This document shows, piece after piece, positions 27,249-34,509 of a stretch of DNA of 64,000 nucleotides (position 1 is its first letter; every line of letters begins with the position of its first letter). This DNA comes from Hyphomicrobiales bacterium (GTDB taxonomy: Bacteria > Pseudomonadota > Alphaproteobacteria > Rhizobiales > Rhizobiaceae): the NCBI GenBank assembly GCA_900471605.1, contig UCEY01000043.1:150624-214623 (forward strand). Reading direction: 5' to 3'. Under the pieces are notes generated by a model. It had not been told where the DNA came from and searched no databases. It was given only the letters and a program-made list of their open reading frames with translations. The translations under genes and the position numbers were made by a program.

Positions 27249-27896
27249 ATGATGCTTAAGGCAACCCAAGTTCTGCGGACGGCGATGTCCGCTCTCGCTC
27301 TTTCGGCCGGCGCAATCGCGCTGCCGGTTGCAGCTACTGCACAGGATGCTCCGGCAGCGGCCGCTCCTGGCGCACCGCCGCTCGGCTGGTTCAAGACCTG
27401 CACCAAGCAGGACGACAACGATCTCTGCGTCGTGCAGAACATCATTGCAGCCCAGAACGGCCAGCTGATCACCGCGGTCGGCCTGATCACGGTCGAAGGC
27501 AAGGTCAACCGCAAGATCCTGCAGGTTTCGGTCCCGACCGCGCGTCTCGTACCGCCCGGCATCGTCATGCAGATCGATGGCGGCAAGGGCCAGAAGCTCG
27601 ACTATATCGTCTGCCTTCCGGACAAGTGCACTGCCGAAGTGCCGCTGACGGACGCCATGATCGCCAGCCTCAAGAAGGGCAGCGAAGTGATCTTCACCTC
27701 GATCAACTTCCGCCGCGCTCCCAACCCGATCAAGGTTCCGCTGACCGGCTTCACCGGCGTGTTCGATGGTCCGGCCATGCCGCAGGAACAGATTGCCCAG
27801 AGCCAGCGCAGCCTGGAAGAGGGCATGCAGCGCAAGGCGGAAGAGACCCGCAAGAAGCTGGAAGACGCCCAGAACGCTGCAAAGCAGGGCCAGTAA
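27249..27896 (+). CDS. Invasion associated locus B (IalB) family protein
   Basis: 215 residues from ATG 27249 (AGGAGA upstream at 27231). Signal peptide residues 1-30 ending ATAQDA. Mature domain contains WFKTCTKQDDNDLCVVQN, VPTARLVPPGIVMQIDGGK and YIVCLPDKCTAEV, with the paired cysteines typical of IalB family proteins, periplasmic proteins widespread in Rhizobiales and first noted in Bartonella invasion of red cells. The last 40 residues are a charged helix (RSLEEGMQRKAEETRKKLED) that may form a coiled coil. Free-living members have no known invasion role. Confidence 0.85.
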   Translation: MMLKATQVLRTAMSALALSAGAIALPVAATAQDAPAAAAPGAPPLGWFKTCTKQDDNDLCVVQNIIAAQNGQLITAVGLITVEGKVNRKILQVSVPTARLVPPGIVMQIDGGKGQKLDYIVCLPDKCTAEVPLTDAMIASLKKGSEVIFTSINFRRAPNPIKVPLTGFTGVFDGPAMPQEQIAQSQRSLEEGMQRKAEETRKKLEDAQNAAKQGQ

Positions 27897-27919
27897 GCTT
27901 TTCGCGGAAAGCCCACAAT

Positions 27920-27948
27920 TCAAAGCCCGGCCATGTGCCGGGCTTTCT
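27920..27948 (+). terminator. Terminator after IalB gene
   Basis: AAAGCCCGGC / GCCGGGCTTT stem (27922-27946) with a five-base loop and short T run. Confidence 0.85.
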
Positions 27949-27961
27949 GATTCCGGGGCAT

Positions 27962-27994
27962 GAAAAAAGCGCCGGCTGAAGGCCGACGCTTTCA
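27962..27994 (-). terminator. Terminator after hspQ
   Basis: AAAGCGCCGGC / GCCGACGCTTT imperfect stem. On the minus strand it ends in a run of T (complement of AAAAAA at 27961-27966), just beyond the hspQ stop. Confidence 0.7.
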
Positions 27995-28013
27995 AGTTGC
28001 TTGGGAGTTGGGT

Positions 28014-28343
28014 TCAGTGGGCCAGTATGATCTTGGGCTTCAACTGGCCGGATGGGCCGCGATCGAAGATCTGGTAGACCTGCGGATTGCGCAGTGGAGC
28101 ATCGTTTTCGTCGTGTTCCAGGTTCTGCTCTGAAACATAGGCGACATATTCCGTCTCGTCATTCTCCGCCAGGAGATGATAGAACGGCTGATCTTTGCTC
28201 GGCCGGATTTCTGCGGGAATGGAATTCCACCATTCTTCCGTATTGGCGAATTCCGGATCCACATCGAACACGACGCCGCGAAACGGAAAGACCTTGTGGC
28301 GAACCACTTCTCCGATGGTGAATTTAGCGTTGCGTTGTTTCAT
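28014..28343 (-). CDS. hspQ: HspQ / YccV-like heat shock protein
   Basis: 109 residues. FTIGEVVRHKVFPFRGVVFDVDPEF and WWNSIP...KDQPFYHLLAE are the conserved blocks of the HspQ (hemimethylated-DNA-binding YccV-like) family. HspQ in enterobacteria is a specificity factor for Lon protease and binds hemimethylated oriC in vitro. AAAGGAC lies about 10 bases before the ATG. Monocistronic with its own terminator. Confidence 0.92.
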   Translation of the reverse strand: MKQRNAKFTIGEVVRHKVFPFRGVVFDVDPEFANTEEWWNSIPAEIRPSKDQPFYHLLAENDETEYVAYVSEQNLEHDENDAPLRNPQVYQIFDRGPSGQLKPKIILAH

Positions 28344-28437
28344 GGTGCGATGTCCTTTCGCATCCTAATGTGGGAATAAAATTCTCCGACATCAAGAGAT
28401 TAATGCGGACCGGCCCGCATCGTTCCACGGGATAGAC

Positions 28438-29361
28438 TTAAGGCTTAGCCTGCCGCCGCGGCCGGGCCGTCGCCAGGACTATGCCGCCGAGAACGAGAAC
28501 GATACCGGCCGCATGATATGTTTCGAACGTCTCGCCGAGGAAGATCACCGCCATGATGATCGAGACCGGCGGCATCATGTAGAGCGTGATCCCGGCCGTC
28601 GCCGGTCCGAATGTCCTCACGGTATGCTGGAAGCAGAAGAAGGCGGCAAGCGAGGCGAACAGGATGATGCCGGTTATCTTCGACCAGGCCGAAACGGTCG
28701 TCGGCAAAAGCCCGCCGTGGAAGATTTCAAAGATCGCTGGCGGCAGCAGCAGGAGCGAACCGGAAAAGGCGATCAGCCCGAACAGCGTCAACGGCCGGAT
28801 CGCCTGGGCGGCCGGGCGGCGCAGCAGGATCGAATAGATCGCAAAGGCAATCGCCGCCACCAGCATGCCGAGATCGCCGATATTGAAATTCAGATGCGCC
28901 AATGCGCCGAAATCGCCGCGCAGCACGATCGCCGCGACGCCCGCGAATGCGACCATCATGCCCAGAAGCTCGCGGCCGCCGATCCGCCGGCCGGAAAACT
29001 GCCATTCGAACAGGATGATGAACAGCGACGATGTCGTGTAGATCAGCGTCGCGTTCGAGGCCGTCGTCAGCGTCAGCGCCCAATAAACGAAGCCGCCGCA
29101 GATGCCGATGCTGAGGAAACCCAGCCACAGCCAGAGCCAGGTATGCCGGCGAACGAAGGTCCAGGCGGCCGGCCAGTCGAGATAAAGCAGCGGCACCATG
29201 ATCAGCGTCGACCCGGCCCAGCGGATGAAGGCGGTGATGAAAGGCCCGATCTCGCCGATCACCCCGCGCCCGAAGATCAGGTTGCTGGAAAAGAAGACGG
29301 GCACGAGGACGAAGATCAGCCAGTCGGTCGGGCGCGGCTGCAAAGACTTGGGGGAGGGCAT
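28438..29361 (-). CDS. EamA/DMT family transporter
   Basis: 307 residues from ATG 29361, which directly precedes the first transmembrane helix (DWLIFVLVPVFFSSNLIFGR); the frame is open upstream but would add an unlikely polar leader. Ten helices in two EamA repeats; GITLYMMPPVSIIMAVIFLGE is typical of the C-terminal repeat. Exporter of unknown substrate. Lies downstream of glnA on the same strand with about 100 bases between. Confidence 0.86.
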   Translation of the reverse strand: MPSPKSLQPRPTDWLIFVLVPVFFSSNLIFGRGVIGEIGPFITAFIRWAGSTLIMVPLLYLDWPAAWTFVRRHTWLWLWLGFLSIGICGGFVYWALTLTTASNATLIYTTSSLFIILFEWQFSGRRIGGRELLGMMVAFAGVAAIVLRGDFGALAHLNFNIGDLGMLVAAIAFAIYSILLRRPAAQAIRPLTLFGLIAFSGSLLLLPPAIFEIFHGGLLPTTVSAWSKITGIILFASLAAFFCFQHTVRTFGPATAGITLYMMPPVSIIMAVIFLGETFETYHAAGIVLVLGGIVLATARPRRQAKP

Positions 29362-29460
29362 CGGTACACCGGCAATGGGGCACAAGCCATGAAGACTCGG
29401 CGGAATGGCAAACGGCGGGCTTGCGGCCCGCCGTCTCCAGGTCAAAAGGCGCTGATCGGA

Positions 29461-30870
29461 TCAGGCCGAATAATACATGTCGAATTCGACCGGATGCGGC
29501 GTCATTTCGAAGCGCATGACTTCCACCATCTTGAGCTCGATATAGGCATCGATCTGGTCGTCGTCGAAGACGCCGCCGGCGGTCAGGAACTTGCGGTCGC
29601 GATCGAGGTTTTCGAGCGCTTCGCGGAGCGAGCCGCAGACGGTCGGGATCTTCTTCAGCTCCTTCGGCGGCAGGTCGTAGAGATCCTTGTCCATGGCCTT
29701 GCCGGGATGGATCTTGTTCTTGATGCCGTCGAGGCCGGCCATCAGCATGGCGGCAAAGGCGAGGTACGGGTTTGCCAGCGGATCCGGGAAGCGCACTTCG
29801 ACGCGCTTCGACTTCGGACCGGTGCCGAACGGAATGCGGCACGAAGCCGAGCGGTTGCGGGCCGAATAGGCAAGCAGAACCGGCGCTTCGTAACCCGGGA
29901 CGAGACGCTTGTAGGAATTCGTCGTCGGATTGGTGAAGGCGTTGATCGCCTTGGCGTGCTTGATGATGCCGCCGATGTAGAAGAGGCAGCTTTCGGAAAG
30001 ACCGGCATACTCGTCGCCGGCGAAGGTCGGCTTGCCGTCCTTCCAGATCGACTGGTGCACGTGCATGCCCGAGCCGTTATCGCCGAAGATCGGCTTCGGC
30101 ATGAAGGTCGCGGTCTTGCCATAGGCATTGGCGACCTGGTGCACGACATATTTGTAGATCTGGATCTTGTCGGCGTTGCGCACCAGCGTATCGAACTTGA
30201 CGCCGAGCTCGTGCTGGGCGGAAGCCACTTCGTGGTGATGCTTTTCGACGACCACGCCCATTTCGGCGAGCACGGTCAGCATTTCCGAGCGCATGTCCTG
30301 CAGGCTGTCGACCGGCGGAACCGGGAAGTAGCCGCCCTTGACGCGCGGACGGTGGCCGAGGTTGCCGGTCTCATAGTCGGTGTCGTCGTTGGACGGCAGT
30401 TCGGACGAGTCGAGCTTGAAGCCGGTATTGTAGGGATCGGCCTTGTACTTGACGTCGTCGAAGACGAAGAATTCCGGCTCCGGGCCGACGAACACGGTGT
30501 CGCCGATGCCGGATGCCTTCAGATAGGCTTCGGCCTTCTTGGCGGTGCCGCGCGGATCGCGGTTATAGGCTTCGCCAGAAATCGGATCGAGAATGTCGCA
30601 GAAGATGACCATGGTCGACTGCGCGAAGAACGGGTCCATGTGGACCGTCGCCGGATCCGGCATCAGCACCATGTCCGACTCGTTGATGGCCTTCCAGCCG
30701 CCGATCGAGGAACCATCGAACATGACGCCATCGGCGAACATGTCCTCGTCGACCGACGCGATGTCCATGGTGACGTGCTGCAGCTTGCCCTTGGGGTCGG
30801 TAAAGCGCAGGTCCACGAACTTGACGTCGTTTTCCTTGATTTGTTTCATGATTTCGCTTGCGCTCGTCAT
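29461..30870 (-). CDS. glnA: Glutamine synthetase type I
   Basis: 469 residues, normal for GSI. Motifs: FDGSSIGGWKAINESDM (beta-grasp substrate signature), GPEPEFFVFDD, the ATP-binding NGSGMHVHQSIWKDGK, NRSASCRIPFG, and the adenylylation-site region DKDLYDLPPKE with the conserved Tyr modified by GlnE. Condenses ammonia with glutamate. Second gene after glnB, 72 bases apart with a hairpin between, as in other rhizobia. GAGGAAGG ribosome site. Confidence 0.97.
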   Translation of the reverse strand: MTSASEIMKQIKENDVKFVDLRFTDPKGKLQHVTMDIASVDEDMFADGVMFDGSSIGGWKAINESDMVLMPDPATVHMDPFFAQSTMVIFCDILDPISGEAYNRDPRGTAKKAEAYLKASGIGDTVFVGPEPEFFVFDDVKYKADPYNTGFKLDSSELPSNDDTDYETGNLGHRPRVKGGYFPVPPVDSLQDMRSEMLTVLAEMGVVVEKHHHEVASAQHELGVKFDTLVRNADKIQIYKYVVHQVANAYGKTATFMPKPIFGDNGSGMHVHQSIWKDGKPTFAGDEYAGLSESCLFYIGGIIKHAKAINAFTNPTTNSYKRLVPGYEAPVLLAYSARNRSASCRIPFGTGPKSKRVEVRFPDPLANPYLAFAAMLMAGLDGIKNKIHPGKAMDKDLYDLPPKELKKIPTVCGSLREALENLDRDRKFLTAGGVFDDDQIDAYIELKMVEVMRFEMTPHPVEFDMYYSA

Positions 30871-30901
30871 ATGACCTTCCTCGATGTGCGATGACGATGA
30901 A

Positions 30902-30924
30902 GCCCCGGCCTTCGGCCTCGGGGC
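30902..30924 (-). promoter_or_regulatory. Hairpin between glnB and glnA
   Basis: GCCCCGGCC / GGCC-GGGGC inverted repeat with a three-base loop and one bulge. No T run follows in the direction of transcription, so it may be a partial attenuator or RNA-stability element separating glnB and glnA. Confidence 0.45.
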
Positions 30925-30942
30925 GTTTGGATGCAGGGGCGT

Positions 30943-31281
30943 TTAGATGGCGTCCACGCCCGTTTCACCGGTACGGATGCGGATGACTTCCTCCACGTTG
31001 GAGACGAATATCTTGCCGTCTCCGATCCGTCCAGTCTGTGCCGCGTTGCGAATGGCTTCGATGACGGCATCCGCGTTCTCGTCCGCCAGGACGACTTCGA
31101 CTTTGACCTTCGGAAGGAAGTCTACGACATATTCCGCGCCGCGATAGAGCTCGGTATGGCCCTTCTGGCGGCCAAAGCCCTTGGCTTCGGTCACGGTAAT
31201 CCCTTGCAAGCCGACCTCCTGAAGGGCTTCCTTCACTTCGTCGAGCTTGAAAGGCTTGATGATCGCTTCGATCTTTTTCAT
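30943..31281 (-). CDS. glnB: Nitrogen regulatory protein PII
   Basis: 112 residues from ATG 31281 (MKKIEAIIKPFKLDEV). T-loop carries Tyr51 (GHTELYRGAEY), the uridylylation site, and Tyr46. VRIRTGETGVDAI is the C-terminal PII signature that binds ATP/2-oxoglutarate. Senses nitrogen and carbon status and controls GlnE, NtrB and other targets. The first gene of the glnB-glnA pair, preceded by a sigma54-type promoter, which marks it as the GlnB rather than the GlnK (amtB-linked) paralogue. Confidence 0.97.
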   Translation of the reverse strand: MKKIEAIIKPFKLDEVKEALQEVGLQGITVTEAKGFGRQKGHTELYRGAEYVVDFLPKVKVEVVLADENADAVIEAIRNAAQTGRIGDGKIFVSNVEEVIRIRTGETGVDAI

Positions 31282-31340
31282 GAGAAACTCTATCTCCGCT
31301 TCTCTCCTGAAGCAGGCCTCTACCCGCTCGCCCATGGCAA

Positions 31341-31358
31341 TGCAGTTATCGTGCCAAA
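31341..31358 (-). promoter_or_regulatory. Sigma54 (-24/-12) promoter for glnB-glnA
   Basis: Minus strand reads TTGGCACGATAACTGCA: TGGCAC, five-base spacer, then CTGCA, matching the RpoN consensus TGGCAC-N5-TTGCA with one mismatch. It lies about 60 bases before the glnB ATG. RpoN/NtrC control of glnBA is established in rhizobia. Confidence 0.8.
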
Positions 31359-31624
31359 CTCCCACGACACTTTCAAAAAAACAATGCGGTTTTGCACGGA
31401 TTCCCGATAAAACAGCAGCTGCCGTGGCAAAATTGCTTCCGTTTTTCTCAGAAATTGTGCGTTGCGGCGCAGGAATCGGAGTTTTTTGGAGATTTTCGGG
31501 AAAATAAGTGATCGCGAATACATGAGAGGTGGAGATCTTATTTTGGGCATTTGCATATTATTTATGCACATTGCCGGCGGCGATGGCGCTTGTTTTCTGA
31601 CCATCTTTGCGTTCAATAACGCCT
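31359..31624. other. Regulatory region between glnB and nnrD/E
   Basis: Part of a 343-base gap without genes. AT-rich around 31370-31565. A pseudo-palindrome TGTGC-N6-GCGCA at about 31457-31472 lies roughly 100 bases upstream of the sigma54 promoter, a position suited to an NtrC site, but the match to the NtrC consensus is only partial. The right end must hold the promoter of the divergent NAD(P)HX repair gene. Confidence 0.4.
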
Positions 31625-33106
31625 ATGGATTTGTCGCTTATCTCATTGCTTTTGACGCCTGACGAGATGGCGGCGGCGGACGCCGCTTCCGCCCGATCCG
31701 GCATCCCGTCATTCGACCTTATGGAGCGGGCCGGCCAGGCGGTCGCGGCTGCCGCGCTTCGGCATTTTCCCGGCGCTTTGCGTTTTGTCGTGCTGTGCGG
31801 CCCCGGAAACAACGGCGGCGACGGATATGTGGCCGCCCGCGCGCTTTTCGACGCCGGAGGGGTCGTCGATGTCTATCATCTCGGCGATCCGCAGAAGCTG
31901 AAGGGCGATGCGAGGCGGGCGCGCGGCCTCTGCCATCGGCCATCCGGACCGCTGGAAGCCTACCTGCCGGCGACCGGCGACGTGGTGGTCGACGCGCTGT
32001 TCGGCGCCGGTCTGACGCGTGACGTGCCTGAGATCGTCGCCGAGGTGATCCGCAAGGTTGCCGAGGCGCAGATGCCGGTTATCGCCGTCGATCTGCCGTC
32101 GGGCCTCTGCGGCCGGCGGGGCGTGCCGCTCGGCGCCGCCTTTCAGGCCGACCATACGGTGACCTTCATGACCCGCAAGCCGGGCCATCTGTTGCTGCCG
32201 GGCAGGTCGCTCTGCGGTGACATCGAGGTTTTCGATATCGGCATTCCAACCCGCATCATCCGCGAGGTTGCCGGCGAGACGAGGGAAAATGGACCCGACC
32301 AGTGGCGAGGCTTTCTGGCCGAGCCGGGAAGCGAGACCCATAAATACCGACGCGGCCATCTGGCCGTGTTTTCCGGAGAAGCGGGCAAGACCGGCGCTGC
32401 CCGGCTTTCGGCGAGTGCGGGGCTGAGGGCCGGCGCAGGGCTGGTGACGGTCGCTTCGCCGGGCGATGCCATGCCGGTCAATGCGGCCTCGCTGACCGCG
32501 ATCATGCTGCATCGGGTCGATGAGGTCAAAGACCTGGAGAACTGGCTTGAAACCGCAAAGCTTGCTGCCTTCGTGCTCGGGCCGGGCTTCGGCATCGGCA
32601 AGAAGGCGAGGGAGTTTGCACTCACATTGAAGGATCGACCGCTGGTGCTCGACGCCGACGGCATTACCTCTTTCAAGGAAAAGCCCTCGGATCTGTTCGA
32701 TGCCTTTGCCGGTGGCGAGCCTCATCTGGTGCTGACACCGCACGAGGGCGAATTTGCGCGGCTTTTCCCTGACGTCGCCGCGGATAAAAATCTGGGCAAG
32801 GTGGAAAAGGCCATAACTGCCGCCGCCCGCTCCCATGCCGCAATCGTCTACAAGGGCGCCGACACGGTGATCGCCAGCCCGGACGGACGTGCCTTTATCA
32901 ATACCAACGGACCGCCGTGGCTGGCGACCGCCGGTTCGGGCGACGTTCTGGCCGGCATGATCGGTGCATTGCTCGCCCAGGGCTTGCCCGCTTTCGAGGC
33001 CGCGGCGGCCGGCGTCTACCTGCATGGCGAAGCGGCAAGGCGGTCCGGCAAAGGCATGACGGCCGAGGATCTCGCCGCCCATGCCGGCGTCTGGCTGGAT
33101 CCCTAG
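31625..33106 (+). CDS. nnr: Bifunctional NAD(P)HX epimerase / ADP-dependent dehydratase
   Basis: 493 residues from ATG 31625. N-terminal YjeF_N (epimerase) domain, about 1-215, with LCGPGNNGGDGYVAARAL and VIAVDLPSG. C-terminal carbohydrate-kinase-like dehydratase domain, about 230-490, with VLGPGFG, LVLDADGIT, LTPHEGEFARL and the ATP-site TAGSGDVLAGMIGALLAQG. Repairs hydrated NADH and NADPH. Typical two-domain bacterial form. Divergent from glnB and convergent with the DUF72 gene, with one base between the stops. Confidence 0.93.
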   Translation: MDLSLISLLLTPDEMAAADAASARSGIPSFDLMERAGQAVAAAALRHFPGALRFVVLCGPGNNGGDGYVAARALFDAGGVVDVYHLGDPQKLKGDARRARGLCHRPSGPLEAYLPATGDVVVDALFGAGLTRDVPEIVAEVIRKVAEAQMPVIAVDLPSGLCGRRGVPLGAAFQADHTVTFMTRKPGHLLLPGRSLCGDIEVFDIGIPTRIIREVAGETRENGPDQWRGFLAEPGSETHKYRRGHLAVFSGEAGKTGAARLSASAGLRAGAGLVTVASPGDAMPVNAASLTAIMLHRVDEVKDLENWLETAKLAAFVLGPGFGIGKKAREFALTLKDRPLVLDADGITSFKEKPSDLFDAFAGGEPHLVLTPHEGEFARLFPDVAADKNLGKVEKAITAAARSHAAIVYKGADTVIASPDGRAFINTNGPPWLATAGSGDVLAGMIGALLAQGLPAFEAAAAGVYLHGEAARRSGKGMTAEDLAAHAGVWLDP

Positions 33107-33107
33107 G

Positions 33108-33920
33108 TTAGCCGCGGCTCTCCAGGAGTTCGCGCATCGCCATCGCACCGTAAGGCGCATTCACCTTGCCCTCGTGGATGAAGAAGGCGAAGACGTCGCG
33201 CGGCTCCTTCTTGACCTCACGCTTCCCGTCGATCAGTGGCAGATCATCCGGCACGCCGCCTTCGGACCAGGTCTCCAGCCTCTTTGCCCAGGCCTTCATA
33301 TCCGCTTCCGCATAACAGGTCTTGATCTCGTCGGACCCTTTTTGCAGGCGCGCATAAACGAAATCGGCCGTCACATCCGCGATCATCGGGTAATCGAAAT
33401 GGTCGGCGCAGACGGGAGCGATATTGTATTTCGAAAGCAGCGCGATGAATTCCGGCACCTTGAACGTGTCGTTGCGGACTTCGACCACATGGGTCAGCTT
33501 CAGGCCATCCAGCTTGTTGGGCAGCAGTTTCAGAAATGCCTCGAAATCGTCGGCCTCGAACTTCTTGGTCGGCGCGAACTGCCAGAGCAACGGCCCGAGA
33601 TGATCGCCGAGCTCGGTCAGCCCCTGGGTCAGGAATTTTTCGATCGATTCCCCGGCCTCGGCCAGAACCTTGCGATTGGTGGTGAAACGGCTGGCCTTCA
33701 GCGAAAAGATGAAGCCGTCCGGCACTTCGGAAGCCCATTTGGCGAAGGTCTCCGGCTTCTGCGACCCGTAATAGGTGCCGTTGACCTCGATGACCTTCAG
33801 TTTGCCGGCCGCATATTCGAGCTGTTTCTTCTTCGCCAGCTTTTCAGGGTAGAACGTGCCTTCCCACGGCTCGAAAGTCCAGCCGCCGATGCCCGTGCGG
33901 ATAGTGCCGGCTTTGGTCAT
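33108..33920 (-). CDS. DUF72 TIM-barrel protein
   Basis: 270 residues. IRTGIGGWTFEPWEGTFYPEKL at the N-terminus and LEYAAGKLKVIEVNGTYYGSQK are the DUF72 signature (YecE-like); WQFAPTKKF and VEVRNDTFKVPEF follow. A TIM-barrel family without a well-established activity. The ATG overlaps the stop of the preceding small gene by four bases (ATGA), making it the last member of a chain that starts with uvrA. Confidence 0.88.
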   Translation of the reverse strand: MTKAGTIRTGIGGWTFEPWEGTFYPEKLAKKKQLEYAAGKLKVIEVNGTYYGSQKPETFAKWASEVPDGFIFSLKASRFTTNRKVLAEAGESIEKFLTQGLTELGDHLGPLLWQFAPTKKFEADDFEAFLKLLPNKLDGLKLTHVVEVRNDTFKVPEFIALLSKYNIAPVCADHFDYPMIADVTADFVYARLQKGSDEIKTCYAEADMKAWAKRLETWSEGGVPDDLPLIDGKREVKKEPRDVFAFFIHEGKVNAPYGAMAMRELLESRG

Positions 33921-34183
33921 GATTCAAACCCGTCCTGATCGTTATCGTGAAAACCAAGAGCCGGCGCTCCCGAACCTCGGTGCGGCACCAGCCGAAAGAC
34001 GGTGGCGTCGCGGCCGGCGCCGTCGAGATCGCCGGATCTCAGCGCCCGTCTTACCCTGTCAAGCTTGCGGATATCGTCCAAGCCGACGGTAGGGGACCAT
34101 TCCCCGCCATCCTCGTGAAGTTCGATATCGACTTCCGCGACATAATTCCCTTCGCGAATGAGCTGCGACGCGTGCCTTGTCAT
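33917..34183 (-). CDS. Small partner protein of the DUF4258 gene (antitoxin-like), 88 aa
   Basis: 88 residues from ATG 34183 with a very strong ribosome site (GGAAGGAGG, revealed on the minus strand at 34188-34197). The sequence TRHASQLIREGNYVAEVDIE then GEWSPTVGLDDIRKLDRVRRAL has an acidic beta-rich start followed by a basic helix. I associate this pattern with small proteins encoded next to DUF4258 genes and provisionally treated as antitoxins, but I know of no experimental proof. Overlaps DUF4258 upstream and DUF72 downstream by four bases each. The strong RBS relative to its partner fits an antitoxin made in excess. Confidence 0.7.
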   Translation of the reverse strand: MTRHASQLIREGNYVAEVDIELHEDGGEWSPTVGLDDIRKLDRVRRALRSGDLDGAGRDATVFRLVPHRGSGAPALGFHDNDQDGFES

Positions 34184-34509
34184 TGCCGCCTCCTTCCGGT
34201 GAAATCCTCGCTCCATCTATCCGGATCCGGCTGGTAGGCGGTAATCAGAACCGCCGGCTCATCCGCCCCCGCCGGAATGCCCCATAAAAGATGGATGGGC
34301 CGCGCGAATTCGTCAAATTGCAGAATCAGGACACAAGGCCCCTTGTGGTATTCGGGATACTCCTCGACCAGGGTGCAATTCCCAATTCCGTCGATCAGGG
34401 CCTCGATGAGCAATCCGTCATTTTCCAGTTCCCTCAAGGCATGAAGCGAGACCCTGAACTTTCCGTTCCCGATCAGACCCAGCACCCTTGAAAGGATCGT
34501 CTCCGTCAC
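34180..34509 (-). CDS. DUF4258 domain protein (toxin-like), 109 aa
   Basis: 109 residues, GTG start at 34509 that overlaps the uvrA stop (GTGA). RVSLHALRELENDGLLIEALIDGI, EEYPEYHKGPCVLILQF, PIHLLWGI and the C-terminal VLITAYQPDPDRW match the DUF4258 fold (a RelE/BrnT-like mRNA-interferase relative by proposal); the closing A-Y-x-P-D-x-x-x-W is diagnostic. DUF4258 genes usually sit with a small antitoxin gene, as here. Toxicity is inference. No independent promoter is evident, so expression should follow uvrA. Confidence 0.78.
   Translation of the reverse strand: MTETILSRVLGLIGNGKFRVSLHALRELENDGLLIEALIDGIGNCTLVEEYPEYHKGPCVLILQFDEFARPIHLLWGIPAGADEPAVLITAYQPDPDRWSEDFTGRRRQ

Noticed and set aside
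28513..30894. 793-codon plus-strand frame across a transporter gene and glnA
   Set aside because: Spans two well supported minus-strand genes and their gap; no recognisable domain.
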